Under the pieces are notes generated by a model that ran no database searches, was not told the DNA's origin, and worked only from the letters and a program-made list of their open reading frames with translations. A program made the translations under genes and the position numbers. A stretch of 64,000 nucleotides of DNA from an uncultured Clostridia bacterium (GTDB lineage Bacteria > Bacillota > Clostridia > Saccharofermentanales > Saccharofermentanaceae): assembly GCA_937876985.1 (NCBI GenBank), contig CALEFT010000020.1, positions 105,285 through 169,284 on the forward strand. Direction: 5' to 3'. This document shows, piece by piece, positions 1 to 9,043 of this stretch (within the stretch, counting starts at the first letter, position 1; each line of letters opens with the position of its first letter).

Positions 1-604
1 TTGTATTAAGACAGCTTATAGCAATTTGACTAGAATCATCATTAAATTCAGCAAGAATAGGATATCCTGAATCAGAAGAAATCCAATTTACAATAAAGTT
101 TCCGACAGAATCATATACCGTAACTTGACCAAAAGCCTCGTTTGAATCAAGAATAACAGCACAAAGTCCATCATTCGAAACAGAAACGTTCTTTATGCAC
201 TCACTAGTCGACTTAGAATAAACCATGCCCTCTTCATCAAACATAGCAAATCCATATCCACCTATATCGCAAACTACTGCATAATTATGAAATACATAGC
301 ATGTAGGATTCACATAATTAATATTTGCTGAATATACTTCGTTGCCAGATGTAGTTAAATACGCAACTCTCTCATTAGTAACCTTGAGCACGCCTTCATC
401 AAAAGGATAAATCTTCTGTGCCTCAGAAAACTCGCACTCAAAGCCACTTTGAGCTGACAATCTTAATGCACTATCTGCTCCTTCAAGAGCTGATTGTTTA
501 TCATTAACAAGAATTAGACATACAACAGATACTATTAGCAGAACAACAAAACTAATAGCAACAATAAGTAACTGTTTTTGTGTCTTTTTTACTTCGTTAA
601 TCAT
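1..604 (-). CDS. DUF5711-family membrane-anchored protein (partial, C-terminus off window)
   Basis: The gene begins at the ATG at 602-604 and runs off the left edge, so only about 201 codons are visible. The protein starts MINEVKKTQKQLLIVAISF, with a short basic cytosolic tail, one membrane segment at about residues 12-34 and then an outside domain. That domain has repeated short beta-strand stretches (for example VLKVTNERVAYLTTSGNEVY and GYGFAMFDEEGMVYS), which suggests a beta-propeller. This layout fits the DUF5711 family of clostridial proteins of unknown function; the family name is from memory and not checked. Its ATG overlaps the stop of the upstream DUF4340 gene (TAATG), so the two are probably translationally coupled and belong to the ABC exporter operon. 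Confidence 0.7.
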   Translation of the reverse strand, partial: MINEVKKTQKQLLIVAISFVVLLIVSVVCLILVNDKQSALEGADSALRLSAQSGFECEFSEAQKIYPFDEGVLKVTNERVAYLTTSGNEVYSANINYVNPTCYVFHNYAVVCDIGGYGFAMFDEEGMVYSKSTSECIKNVSVSNDGLCAVILDSNEAFGQVTVYDSVGNFIVNWISSDSGYPILAEFNDDSSQIAISCLNT

Positions 605-2079
605 TACGCCTCTTCAACTACAAAATCATAAATACCGTTAAGGTTATTATCAATCGCTTCTCTTACAAGCTCAAATGCTGGCCATACACCATAGCTATAT
701 GTGTCTTCTCCACCATTCTCGAAAAGCTCATCCGCATAAACATAGAACATTGTATATTCACCGTTCATCATAACATAGTAGGAATCTGTTCCTCGAGGAA
801 TGAATGAAAGTGTATTAACCTGCAAATCATTTGTAGCAAATTCAATATCCATAACACTGTCGCCAGTAGGATTAGCTTCCAAATCAATTCCGCCAATAGT
901 GATACAAGCCAATGCCTCAAACAAAACAGCTGCGTAGCATCTGTTAGAAGATGTATAAATCTTAGCATTTCTTCCGTTAAGATATACAGAAGCATCTGCA
1001 TCAGAAATAGCACTTTCTGTATCAATTTCAAATACAAACTCTTCACCAATCTCATTGTAATTTACTGTGATACGATTAACATCTCTAGCATTAACATAAT
1101 TTACATAAGAACTAAGTAAAGTTAAAGCTGGTGTCTCAAGTCCTTGAATTTGTTGATCTGACAATACAAAATAATGATCAATTGAAGAACAGTAACCATA
1201 GAAGAATCCAGCAAGATTATTACTTAGATAAATATCGTAGCTCATACCAGATTTGAGGACGATATTGAAATGGAATGTAGGATTATCTAATCCATAATTA
1301 ACTAATTCTTCTTCAGGAATATCTGTAAAGCTTGTAATTTCAAGTGTTACTACATATTCCATAAGATTCTCAAAGTAAGCACTAGCTTGAATCTGATAAG
1401 GGTCAAAAATTTGATAAATAGGATCACCTGTTTCAGTCACTTCGCAATATGCATTAATAGAGAATCCATCTGTTGTTCTCTCAAACAATACTGTAGAAAT
1501 ATCTTCGTATGCAATATTTAAGATCTGAGAATTCAAGAAATCAATTGGCATTTGCTGAGCATACTGTCTCTTAATATTTGTTACAGTATAGACATTCTCA
1601 TCACCTTCGAGCATAACATAGCAAGAAGAACCATCATATGTTGCATTACCAATAAAAATTCTATTAACTGTTCCATCATTAAGAGTAATCTCTACTGTAT
1701 AATCAGGATTCTCTAATCCGTAATCAGAAAGTGGCACATCTGAATGAATAATAGAATTAGAAAGATAAGATGTCATAATAGCAACATAAGCTGTAATAGA
1801 AGACTGAGAATATTGATAAGTAGGAAGTGCATCATCAGAGAAAATACTCCAAGTAAGCGCACCAGTATCATCAGTAGATGATACAAATGTCATATCTCCT
1901 TCAATAGGTCTAATTAGCTTAACAGAAGCAACATCAACAGTAGAAGCTGTGTAGATATCTACAGCAGTTATTTCTTCTTCTATTTCATCAGATGGTTTTG
2001 CAATCACCCAAATTATTGCAACAATAATGAGTGCAACAAGAATAATAGCTGGAACCAATAGATTTTTTAAAGATTTCAT
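604..2079 (-). CDS. DUF4340 domain protein of a Gld-type ABC exporter locus
   Basis: This 491-aa protein has one N-terminal membrane segment (about residues 7-28) and a large extracytoplasmic part. The part contains two copies of a DUF4340-like unit: the signature YGLxNP followed by strands occurs at about residue 120 (YGLENP) and again at about 262 (YGLDNP). DUF4340 proteins are typically encoded beside GldA/GldF/GldG-like ABC transporters, which is exactly the setting here. Their substrate is not established. The start at 2079 has AGGAG seven bases upstream. It follows the GldG-like gene by 60 bp and overlaps the DUF5711 start by one base. A role as the outer-face partner of the exporter is an inference from context. 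Confidence 0.8.
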   Translation of the reverse strand: MKSLKNLLVPAIILVALIIVAIIWVIAKPSDEIEEEITAVDIYTASTVDVASVKLIRPIEGDMTFVSSTDDTGALTWSIFSDDALPTYQYSQSSITAYVAIMTSYLSNSIIHSDVPLSDYGLENPDYTVEITLNDGTVNRIFIGNATYDGSSCYVMLEGDENVYTVTNIKRQYAQQMPIDFLNSQILNIAYEDISTVLFERTTDGFSINAYCEVTETGDPIYQIFDPYQIQASAYFENLMEYVVTLEITSFTDIPEEELVNYGLDNPTFHFNIVLKSGMSYDIYLSNNLAGFFYGYCSSIDHYFVLSDQQIQGLETPALTLLSSYVNYVNARDVNRITVNYNEIGEEFVFEIDTESAISDADASVYLNGRNAKIYTSSNRCYAAVLFEALACITIGGIDLEANPTGDSVMDIEFATNDLQVNTLSFIPRGTDSYYVMMNGEYTMFYVYADELFENGGEDTYSYGVWPAFELVREAIDNNLNGIYDFVVEEA

Positions 2080-2139
2080 ATAATTCTCCTTATTATCACT
2101 ATAGGGGTAACAAGCTGTTACCCCTTAAATATGTGATAA

Positions 2140-3597
2140 TTACAAATTCTTTCTCTTATTATAAACAACTACACCGAATACAACAAAGACAAATGGAATG
2201 ATCAACATAAATATCAGCATAACCATAGTAACATTACTGTATGTAGCCTTTGTAGTATCGAATGAATAATCAGACATCATTTTCTGTGGAATATCAATTG
2301 ATGTACCAACATCAAATAAGTCTCTCAATATACTCTTAATAAATACTACGTTATTATCGCGTAAGCCATAGTTATTTATATACTTATCACAAGTAATCCA
2401 GTTAGTACCGAATACAAATACATTAGGAGGATTTGATACATCACTAAATGTACCATACATACCTACATTATATGTACCGATAGTCGTAGCAGCAGCTAGA
2501 TTATCTGAAGTAACAGCTGTTGCTTGATTTGTTGTAACAAAAACTGGTGCTGTCTGAATATAAGAATATGGATTATCATATGCTCTTACTGGTCTAGCAT
2601 AACCAGCTGTTACAAAACCAATATTAGAATCACCAATAAACTGTTCATCTACTGTTGCAATAAACACATAAGCAGAATTAATCTGATATTGTGGACTATT
2701 CTCACTAATGATTCTCTGATCAATATGAAGATTCACTTCATGCAATACTTCATTAAGATTTGTATATGCTTCGAAAGAATTATAATCATCATAGTTTACA
2801 GAAACAACAAGGTTTCCGCCATCTTGAATATAATCCTTAAGCTTAACAACTACATTTTCAGGAATATCCATTTGTGGTCCATTAAGGAACAAAATCGAAC
2901 AATCATCTGGGATTACAAAGTCTTCACTAACAGGTAAATCCTCTGAAGTAATGGCCATAGAAGAAAGAACAGTTGTCATTCCCTGATGAGTATCTTCATT
3001 AAGTCCTGTTAAGAAGTAAGCCTTGTAAATAGAATCAGTAGTAAGAGATACAATAGCATTAACAAAAGCATTCTCAACTAAGTTAGTTACTGCATAACCA
3101 TTGTTATATGTAAAACAATCATATACAGGATGGATAGAAATACATCTGTCATTATATTTAACAACATAAGTATTAGCTTCCAAATCATAAATACCCGTAC
3201 TATCAAGTTCAGAAATGATCGTTGGGTAAGTTTCTGGATTCATATATCTTACTTCAATGCGACCACCAGACTTTGACTGTAAGTCATCTAGAAGTGGAAC
3301 GATATATTCGTAAGGCGAATCCTCAAGATTTGTAGGTCTATCCATCAAACCAACAATTTGAATATTTGCATCGCTTGGAAGTGTACTCAAATACTCTTCA
3401 GTAACAGAAGTTATAGAATTCTGCGAAGTAGATGAGAAGTCAAATGTAAAAAAAGAACCAAGCATATTATCAAATAAAATATTAGCAACAAGTAAAATTG
3501 CAAGTAATAATATTACAGATCCCCAAGAGAACATCTTCAAAGTAGTTGCTCTCTTGTCTCTTATAATCTTTTTCTCGTTATTATCATTCTTAGACAT
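2140..3597 (-). CDS. GldG-like ABC exporter accessory protein
   Basis: A 485-aa protein with one membrane helix near residues 25-47, a long extracytoplasmic region, and a second helix close to the C-terminus (about 455-478) ending in a basic tail. The middle includes TDSIYKAYFLTGLNEDTH and a segment with DDCSILFLNGPQMDIPENVV, typical of the GldG / IFT-like fold of ABC-2 exporter accessory subunits. I chose the ATG at 3597 over the one at 3603 because GGAGG sits nine bases before 3597 but only three before 3603. It lies between the permease (12-18 bp gap) and the DUF4340 gene, so it is co-transcribed with both. The transported substrate is unknown. Confidence 0.75.
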   Translation of the reverse strand: MSKNDNNEKKIIRDKRATTLKMFSWGSVILLLAILLVANILFDNMLGSFFTFDFSSTSQNSITSVTEEYLSTLPSDANIQIVGLMDRPTNLEDSPYEYIVPLLDDLQSKSGGRIEVRYMNPETYPTIISELDSTGIYDLEANTYVVKYNDRCISIHPVYDCFTYNNGYAVTNLVENAFVNAIVSLTTDSIYKAYFLTGLNEDTHQGMTTVLSSMAITSEDLPVSEDFVIPDDCSILFLNGPQMDIPENVVVKLKDYIQDGGNLVVSVNYDDYNSFEAYTNLNEVLHEVNLHIDQRIISENSPQYQINSAYVFIATVDEQFIGDSNIGFVTAGYARPVRAYDNPYSYIQTAPVFVTTNQATAVTSDNLAAATTIGTYNVGMYGTFSDVSNPPNVFVFGTNWITCDKYINNYGLRDNNVVFIKSILRDLFDVGTSIDIPQKMMSDYSFDTTKATYSNVTMVMLIFMLIIPFVFVVFGVVVYNKRKNL

Positions 3598-3615
3598 AAT
3601 CATATTCCTCCAAAA

Positions 3616-4386
3616 TTAAGACTGAGACCAGCGCTTCTTTTCTAGAACACGATAAGTCAAGAACAAGAAGATAGCACAAACGCTCATTAGATAGAATAAT
3701 GGAGCAATAGCAAATACACCTGAACGGAAAGATAGAATCTTTGTAAACGGATCAAGCCACTTAATACCATTTCCTATATTTGCACATACATCATTAATCC
3801 AGATACTGCTTCCTGGAATTAGACTTAAAATTGAAGGAGCAATTTTTCCTGAAGCATATGTTGCGATAGTTGGTATTAGCTGAACAGTCAAAATAGCGAT
3901 AAACGTAACAATTGCAGCAATTACCTGGCTATCTGTTATTGCAGATGCAAGCATACCAATTGCAATAAACATTGAAGCTAAGAAAAAGAATACTATAATA
4001 GAACCAATAGTACCTGCATCAATCTTACCCTTAACTGAAACAGTAACTATCATATGAATAATTACATTGATAAACATTACAGCGAATAAGGAAAGTGCTG
4101 CAAGAAACTTACCCATAACAACCTTAGAAATTGTAATCGGAGAAGTATAATAAATTACTTCTGTTCCCCTCTTCTTATCATCAGCAAACAGACCCATTGT
4201 AATAATAGGTACAATAACAATGAAGAAATTACGCAAAGAAATAATCTCTCCGCTTATGTTAATATAACCTTGAGAAAATTGTGATGAGAAAACAAATCCA
4301 GAAAGAAATGAGAATACTGCAATAGCAATATATCCAACTGGATTTCTAAAATATGATAGAAATTCACGTTTAAAAACAGCGTACAT
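3616..4386 (-). CDS. ABC-2 type permease (GldF-like)
   Basis: A 256-aa integral membrane protein with about six hydrophobic segments, beginning MYAVFKREFLSYFRNPVGYI. This KREFxxYFxxPxGY entry helix is typical of GldF / ABC-2 permeases. Later features are GLFADDKKRGTEVIYYTSPI, a cytoplasmic coupling region common to this family, and a C-terminal helix ending in KKRW. GGAGG is nine bases before the ATG. It sits 14 bp after the ATPase gene, so the pair forms the core transporter. Gld proteins were named for gliding in Bacteroidetes, but homologues are widespread in non-gliding Clostridia, so motility should not be inferred. Confidence 0.85.
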   Translation of the reverse strand: MYAVFKREFLSYFRNPVGYIAIAVFSFLSGFVFSSQFSQGYINISGEIISLRNFFIVIVPIITMGLFADDKKRGTEVIYYTSPITISKVVMGKFLAALSLFAVMFINVIIHMIVTVSVKGKIDAGTIGSIIVFFFLASMFIAIGMLASAITDSQVIAAIVTFIAILTVQLIPTIATYASGKIAPSILSLIPGSSIWINDVCANIGNGIKWLDPFTKILSFRSGVFAIAPLFYLMSVCAIFLFLTYRVLEKKRWSQS

Positions 4387-4400
4387 TATAATAACCTCCG

Positions 4401-5336
4401 TTAAGCACCAGCAGTAATACTCAAGAAGATTTCTTCAAGAGTTGGATCTAGTGAACGTAGTTCGAGAATAGGACAGTTCTTACGAGCCATTATATAGAAA
4501 ATAGAACTACGAACATCGTTGCCTGTATTGACAAGAGTAATCTCTATCTCAGAAATATTATCCTTAGATGCTCTCTCATGAATATCTACAACACCAGGGA
4601 TATTTCTAATCTCACTAATTACATTCTTAGAATCACCCTTAAATATAAGTAATAGCTTTGTAGAACCGCTAAGTCTTAGTGATAGATCAGAGATAGTATC
4701 AATAGCTGCTACCTTACCCTTGTTGATAATTACAACACGATCACATACTGCCTGAACCTCAGAAAGAATATGAGAAGATAGAATAATTGTATGATCATTA
4801 GCAAGTGTTCTAATTAACTTACGAATCTCACGAATCTGATTAGGATCAAGACCAACTGTAGGCTCATCGAGAATTAGAATCTCTGGATTGCCAACCATTG
4901 CCTGTGCAATACCAACTCTCTGCTTATAACCCTTAGATAGATTACCAATAAGTCTATCTGCAACATCAACAATCTTAACCATTGATAAAATCTTAGCTAG
5001 CTGAGTTGTTCTCTCCTTCTTGCTAACACCCTTAAGGTCACAAATGAAATTAAGATATTCAATTACTGTCATGTCAAGATAAAGCGGTGGAAGCTCTGGC
5101 AAATAACCAATGCACTTCTTAGCTAGCTCTGGCTCTTCAAGAATGTCATGGCCATTAACCTTAACAGAACCAGATGTAGATGACAAATATCCTGTAATAA
5201 TATTCATAGTAGTGGACTTTCCGGCACCATTTGGACCTAGAAAACCTAATACTTCTCCTTTATTAACTGTAAAAGAAATATTATTTACAGCCTTCTTCTC
5301 GCCATAATACTTGACAAGATTAGAGATTTCAATCAT
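4401..5336 (-). CDS. ABC transporter ATP-binding protein (GldA-like)
   Basis: A 311-aa ATPase that powers the adjacent permease. Visible motifs are Walker A GPNGAGKST, a Q-loop region at ELPPLYLDMT, the signature LSKGYKQRVGIAQA, Walker B ILILDEPTVGLDPNQ and the switch histidine in LSSHILSEV. A C-terminal domain of about 90 residues follows the nucleotide-binding domain, as in many ABC-2 exporters. The start is taken at 5336 (MIEISNLVKYYG) because GGAGG lies seven bases upstream; a longer frame to 5387 has no ribosome site and adds only 17 non-conserved residues. It is the first gene of the exporter operon. Confidence 0.9.
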   Translation of the reverse strand: MIEISNLVKYYGEKKAVNNISFTVNKGEVLGFLGPNGAGKSTTMNIITGYLSSTSGSVKVNGHDILEEPELAKKCIGYLPELPPLYLDMTVIEYLNFICDLKGVSKKERTTQLAKILSMVKIVDVADRLIGNLSKGYKQRVGIAQAMVGNPEILILDEPTVGLDPNQIREIRKLIRTLANDHTIILSSHILSEVQAVCDRVVIINKGKVAAIDTISDLSLRLSGSTKLLLIFKGDSKNVISEIRNIPGVVDIHERASKDNISEIEITLVNTGNDVRSSIFYIMARKNCPILELRSLDPTLEEIFLSITAGA

Positions 5337-5429
5337 GGTTATACCTCCATAAAAACAAATACAATATATTTTATTATAAAAAGGCAAAATAATAAAGTAT
5401 TGATATTAATTGCTTTTCATACGAGAAAC

Positions 5430-6209
5430 TTAACGAAGCTTGAACCTGAAGGCATACACCTTAACATCCTCGCCAATATATCCAACAACATAATAATATT
5501 CAGGATCTGTCTCATCTTTATATACAAAAATATCAACCATCTGCCCTGCATGAACCTCAGAGAAATAATTTATATCAAATGAACATATCAAATCTGGGTC
5601 GATTCCATATTTATATATTGCATCAATCGCCCAAGCTGCATACCTGGTGTTATTAACATGATTATTCCTATCTAATTCACAGTAATCAGCAAACTTAGTA
5701 ATTACTGGGTCGCCAAGTTCTTTTCGAGAAGGAACATTAAGCTTTGGAGCTCTTAGTTCTCTTGAAGTCAAGTCGACTCTCTCAAGGTAATCAACATTTA
5801 ATGAACCGGCCGGAGTGCTCTCAATCAAGGTCTTTGGGCGAATCGGACGATGCGTAGCAAAGTCAGCAACTAGCCACTCGGAAGTCGCAGCACCAATCTT
5901 CTTGCCCTCTTCGTCCAAAATTTCATAATCTCTAGTCCACAAAAGCTTGTCAGTGCCAACATTCCAAGTCCTAACCTGAAATCTTTCCTTCCACTTAGGC
6001 ATCCTCTCAAAGTCAACGCTCATTCGCATTATTACCCAGCAAAAACCAGCTTTATTCATAACCTCCATCGAAAAGCCGTCGCTAGTAGAGCTCACCTCTG
6101 AAGCCTCCTGCATTGTACCTAATAAAACTGATGGAAGAAGCATATCATTAATATCGCAATCAGTTGATTTGGCATAATATTCGCAAACTGAAATATTAGG
6201 TTCTCTCAT
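5430..6209 (-). CDS. Acyl-ACP thioesterase (FatA/FatB family)
   Basis: A 259-aa double hot-dog protein that probably hydrolyses acyl-ACP to free fatty acid and ACP in the cytosol. The N-terminal half shows MNKAGFCWVIMRMSVDFERMP and the WTRDYEI strand typical of the plant-like and bacterial acyl-ACP thioesterases. The C-terminal half has the active-site motif in DRNNHVNNTRYAAWAID, with the catalytic Asn and His. The length is normal for the bacterial members. Its ATG overlaps the stop of the upstream membrane protein (ATGA), so the two are translationally coupled. The acyl-chain preference cannot be read from the sequence. Confidence 0.88.
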   Translation of the reverse strand: MREPNISVCEYYAKSTDCDINDMLLPSVLLGTMQEASEVSSTSDGFSMEVMNKAGFCWVIMRMSVDFERMPKWKERFQVRTWNVGTDKLLWTRDYEILDEEGKKIGAATSEWLVADFATHRPIRPKTLIESTPAGSLNVDYLERVDLTSRELRAPKLNVPSRKELGDPVITKFADYCELDRNNHVNNTRYAAWAIDAIYKYGIDPDLICSFDINYFSEVHAGQMVDIFVYKDETDPEYYYVVGYIGEDVKVYAFRFKLR

Positions 6210-6784
6210 TCATTTACCTCTTCATTTTCTTCATTTTCTTCCTTTACTACAGTAAAGAATGTATTACGTGGGTTGTACCTTCTGAACGCCTTATACATAC
6301 GAGCATCAAATTCAAAAATAACAAGATACTTAACGCCAGAATCACTTACATAGAAGTACCAATTCTTCTCATCGATAAGATACTCCTTATCTTCCGTACA
6401 GTTTAATGTGAATTCAGAATCCTTCTTCGCTTCGGCAAACTTTTCTTCTGTAACTGGTCCAATACGAAGACAATCCTTGAGATTGAAGTCACAAAGAACC
6501 TCTCTTTTCTCTTGAGCCAGAATTCTAGTAACAGTAAACATATCGTTTGTTAGTGATATCTCATATTCTGTCTTTTGCATCTTGTTAATGTAATAGCACA
6601 AATAACAAAGGCCAAATGAAATAATACCAGTAAAGAATATTATGTTGTAACCAAGTAGAATTGGCACTGCATTAAGAACAATAACGATAAATATAGTGAG
6701 AACTGTTGAAAACATAGCAAAAAGAATAGGATAAATACCCTTATTCTTCACAATAAACTTCTCCACAAAAACATCCTGAAGCAT
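6206..6784 (-). CDS. Small membrane protein, possibly DUF6106 family
   Basis: A 192-aa protein with two closely spaced membrane segments (about residues 15-65) followed by a soluble domain that ends in an acidic tail (EENEENEEVNE). The soluble part, with YEISLTNDMFTVTRILAQ and WYFYVSDSGVKYLVIFEFD, has alternating strands like a bacterial PH-type fold, but that is only a visual impression. I think it belongs to the Lachnospiraceae family called DUF6106, from memory only. It is coupled to the thioesterase gene by a four-base overlap. No function is known to me; a link to membrane lipid supply would be speculation from the neighbour. Confidence 0.6.
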   Translation of the reverse strand: MLQDVFVEKFIVKNKGIYPILFAMFSTVLTIFIVIVLNAVPILLGYNIIFFTGIISFGLCYLCYYINKMQKTEYEISLTNDMFTVTRILAQEKREVLCDFNLKDCLRIGPVTEEKFAEAKKDSEFTLNCTEDKEYLIDEKNWYFYVSDSGVKYLVIFEFDARMYKAFRRYNPRNTFFTVVKEENEENEEVNE

Positions 6785-6885
6785 ATAACACCTCCATTAA
6801 AGCATCCTATATATATTACCACAAGCAATCGAAATGCTAACTTCTAAATGAGGAATATTTCACGCAAATAGAATTAAATAATATT

Positions 6886-6895
6886 GCTTTTCGAG
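6886..6895 (+). repeat. Intergenic copy of dispersed decamer GCTTTTCGAG
   Basis: An exact copy of a decamer that recurs through the window. Exact copies on plus start at 6886, 12106, 19067, 30408, 56966, 57904 and 63255. Reverse-complement copies start at 718, 20162, 27402 and 55158. Six more match the 9-mer CTTTTCGAG with another first base (33303 and onward, 35419, 36484, 46574, 53148, 58978). This copy lies between groEL and the next gene, just beyond the groEL terminator, so it is free of coding constraint. Confidence 0.75.
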
Positions 6896-6902
6896 AAAGG
6901 CA

Positions 6903-6940
6903 TAAAAACTGCCTCAAACACAAAATAGTGAATGAGGCAG
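6903..6940 (-). terminator. groEL terminator
   Basis: An 8-bp stem (CTGCCTCA at 6909-6916 paired with TGAGGCAG at 6933-6940) with a 16-nt loop. Read on minus it is followed by TTTTTATG, and it lies 24 bp after the groEL stop. A typical intrinsic terminator for the groESL transcript. Confidence 0.8.
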
Positions 6941-6963
6941 GAAATAATGAACAAATTAGTTAA

Positions 6964-8577
6964 TTAATACATACCTGGCTGAGCTGGCATAGCTGGCTCT
7001 GGTTCAGGAATATCTGTAACAAGTGCTTCAGTAGTAAGAAGTGTTGAAGATACAGAAGCAGCATTCTGGAGAGCAGAACGAGTAACCTTAGCTGGGTCTA
7101 CGATACCAATCTCAAACATGTCTACATACTTGTCATTCAATGCATCATATCCGATACCAACATCACTCTTCTTAATGTTCTCGCAGATTACAGAACCGGC
7201 AAGACCAGCGTTTGTAGCAATCTGACGAACTGGCTCTTCTAATGCACGAAGTACAATCTGAACACCTGTCTTAACATCGCCCTCAACATCGTTAAGAAGC
7301 TTAGCAATAGCAGGAAGAGCATTGATATAAGCTGTTCCACCACCAGGAACAATACCCTCTTCAACTGCAGCTCTAGTAGCAGCAAGTGCGTCCTCGATAC
7401 GAAGCTTCTTCTCCTTCATTTCTGTCTCAGTAGCTGCACCAACCTTGATTACAGCAACACCACCAGAAAGCTTAGCAAGTCTTTCAACAAGCTTTTCTCT
7501 ATCGAAGTCAGACTTTGTCTCCTCAATCTGAGTCTTAATCTGATTTGCTCTAGCCTTAATTGCCTCGCTATCACCATAGCCATCAACAATAATTGTATTG
7601 TCCTTAGTAACCTTAACCTGATGAGCATGTCCAAGCATTTCCATAGTTGCTTCCTTAAGTTCAAGTCCTAGATCAGTAGATACAACCTGTGCGCCTGTAA
7701 GAATAGCGATATCTTCAAGCATTGCCTTACGACGATCACCGAAGCCTGGAGCCTTAACACCGATACAAGTGAAGATTCCACGTAACTTATTAAGAATCAA
7801 TGTTGCAAGAGCATCGCCCTCAATATCTTCTGCGATAATAAGAAGCTTCTTACCCTGCTGAGCAATCTGCTCTAGAATTGGAAGGATTTCCTGAAGATTT
7901 GAAATCTTCTTATCAGTAATAAGAAGATAAACATCGTCTAATACTGCTTCCATCTTCTCCATATCAGTGCACATATAAGAAGAGAGATAACCTCTATCAA
8001 ACTGCATACCTTCAACTACCTCAAGAGATGTACCCATTGTCTTTGCTTCTTCTACTGTAATTACACCATCAGCAGAAACCTTATCCATTGCTTCAGAAAT
8101 AAGTTCACCAATGTACTCATCGCCAGCAGAAATAGCTGCAACACGAGCAATATCCTTGGAACCATCAACCTTCTTAGCTTTTGCAAGAATGTCAGCAACA
8201 GCTGTATCAACAGCCATAGAAATACCCTTACGAAGAATTATAGGATTTGCACCAGCTGCTACATTCTTCATTCCTTCACGAATAATAGCCTGAGCAAGAA
8301 GTGTAGCTGTTGTAGTACCGTCACCTGCTACATCATTTGTCTTAGATGCAACTTCCTTAACAAGCTGAGCACCAGCGTTCTCGAAGCGATCCTCAAGCTC
8401 AATTTCCTTAGCAATAGTAACACCATCATTAGTAATAAGTGGTGCACCATACTTCTTATCTAGTACAACATTACGACCCTTAGGTCCAAGTGTAACCTTA
8501 ACTGTATTAGCTACCTTATTAACGCCTGCTTCAAGAGCCTTACGAGCGTCCTCAGCATACTTAATATCCTTTGCCAT
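6964..8577 (-). CDS. groEL: Chaperonin GroEL (60 kDa)
   Basis: The 537-aa large chaperonin subunit that folds proteins in the cytosol inside a double ring with GroES, using ATP. The start MAKDIKYAEDARKALEAGVN and the ATP-binding stretch TLGPKGRNVVLD are diagnostic, as are DGTTTATLLAQAI and the conserved C-terminal KVTRSALQNAASV. The protein ends in a methionine- and proline-containing tail (PEPAMPAQPGMY) rather than the common GGM repeats, as in many Clostridia. GGAGG precedes the ATG. It follows groES by 22 bp and ends at a clear terminator. Confidence 0.98.
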   Translation of the reverse strand: MAKDIKYAEDARKALEAGVNKVANTVKVTLGPKGRNVVLDKKYGAPLITNDGVTIAKEIELEDRFENAGAQLVKEVASKTNDVAGDGTTTATLLAQAIIREGMKNVAAGANPIILRKGISMAVDTAVADILAKAKKVDGSKDIARVAAISAGDEYIGELISEAMDKVSADGVITVEEAKTMGTSLEVVEGMQFDRGYLSSYMCTDMEKMEAVLDDVYLLITDKKISNLQEILPILEQIAQQGKKLLIIAEDIEGDALATLILNKLRGIFTCIGVKAPGFGDRRKAMLEDIAILTGAQVVSTDLGLELKEATMEMLGHAHQVKVTKDNTIIVDGYGDSEAIKARANQIKTQIEETKSDFDREKLVERLAKLSGGVAVIKVGAATETEMKEKKLRIEDALAATRAAVEEGIVPGGGTAYINALPAIAKLLNDVEGDVKTGVQIVLRALEEPVRQIATNAGLAGSVICENIKKSDVGIGYDALNDKYVDMFEIGIVDPAKVTRSALQNAASVSSTLLTTEALVTDIPEPEPAMPAQPGMY

Positions 8578-8599
8578 ATTTATTTTTCCTCCAAATTAA

Positions 8600-8884
8600 T
8601 TATTCTACAATTGCAAGAATGTCGAGCTGACTTACAATGATTAAGTCTTCTCCGTCAATCTTTACAGAAGTACCAGCGTAGTCACGAATAATAACCTTCT
8701 GACCAACTTCTACTTCCATCTTAATCTCATTACCATCAATAATTGCACCAGGACCAACTGCGATAACCTGTGCAAACTGTGGAACTTCCTTAGAAGCTGA
8801 TGTCAAAACGATTCCGCTCTTTGTTGTTTCCTCTGCCTCAAGCTTCTTGATTACGACCTTATCACCTAGTGGCTTAACTGTCAT
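8600..8884 (-). CDS. groES: Co-chaperonin GroES (10 kDa)
   Basis: The 94-aa lid of the GroEL chamber. It starts MTVKPLGDKVVIKKLEAEET and contains the mobile loop around TTKSGIVLTSASKEVPQ and the conserved stretch VGQKVIIRDYAGTSVK. I set the start at 8884, preceded by GGAGGTAATACAT; the frame is open to 8914 but those ten codons precede the ribosome site. It is the first gene of the groESL operon, under the CIRCE operator and promoter just upstream. Confidence 0.97.
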   Translation of the reverse strand: MTVKPLGDKVVIKKLEAEETTKSGIVLTSASKEVPQFAQVIAVGPGAIIDGNEIKMEVEVGQKVIIRDYAGTSVKIDGEDLIIVSQLDILAIVE

Positions 8885-8924
8885 ATGTATTACCTCCAAA
8901 TAATTAAATAACAAAAAATATACG

Positions 8925-8951
8925 TTGGCACTCTTGTAGCTAGAGTGCTAA
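8925..8951 (-). promoter_or_regulatory. CIRCE operator (HrcA binding site)
   Basis: The inverted repeat TTAGCACTC-N9-GAGTGCCAA (read on minus) matches the CIRCE consensus TTAGCACTC-N9-GAGTGCTAA with one change. It starts just downstream of the -10 box and so overlaps the transcription start, 40 bp before groES. HrcA repressor binding here would give heat-shock control; hrcA itself is not in the window. Confidence 0.95.
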
Positions 8952-8958
8952 CGTACAT

Positions 8959-8987
8959 AATATATTCCTGCACATTTTGATTGTCAA
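8959..8987 (-). promoter_or_regulatory. groESL promoter
   Basis: A -35 TTGACA (8982-8987) and a -10 TATATT (8959-8964) are separated by exactly 17 bp, reading toward groES, with the CIRCE element immediately downstream. Confidence 0.88.
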
Positions 8988-9043
8988 CATCGAAAATCAA
9001 AAAAAGTCAAAGAAAAATGGATTTACCTTATTTTTGCCTATGA

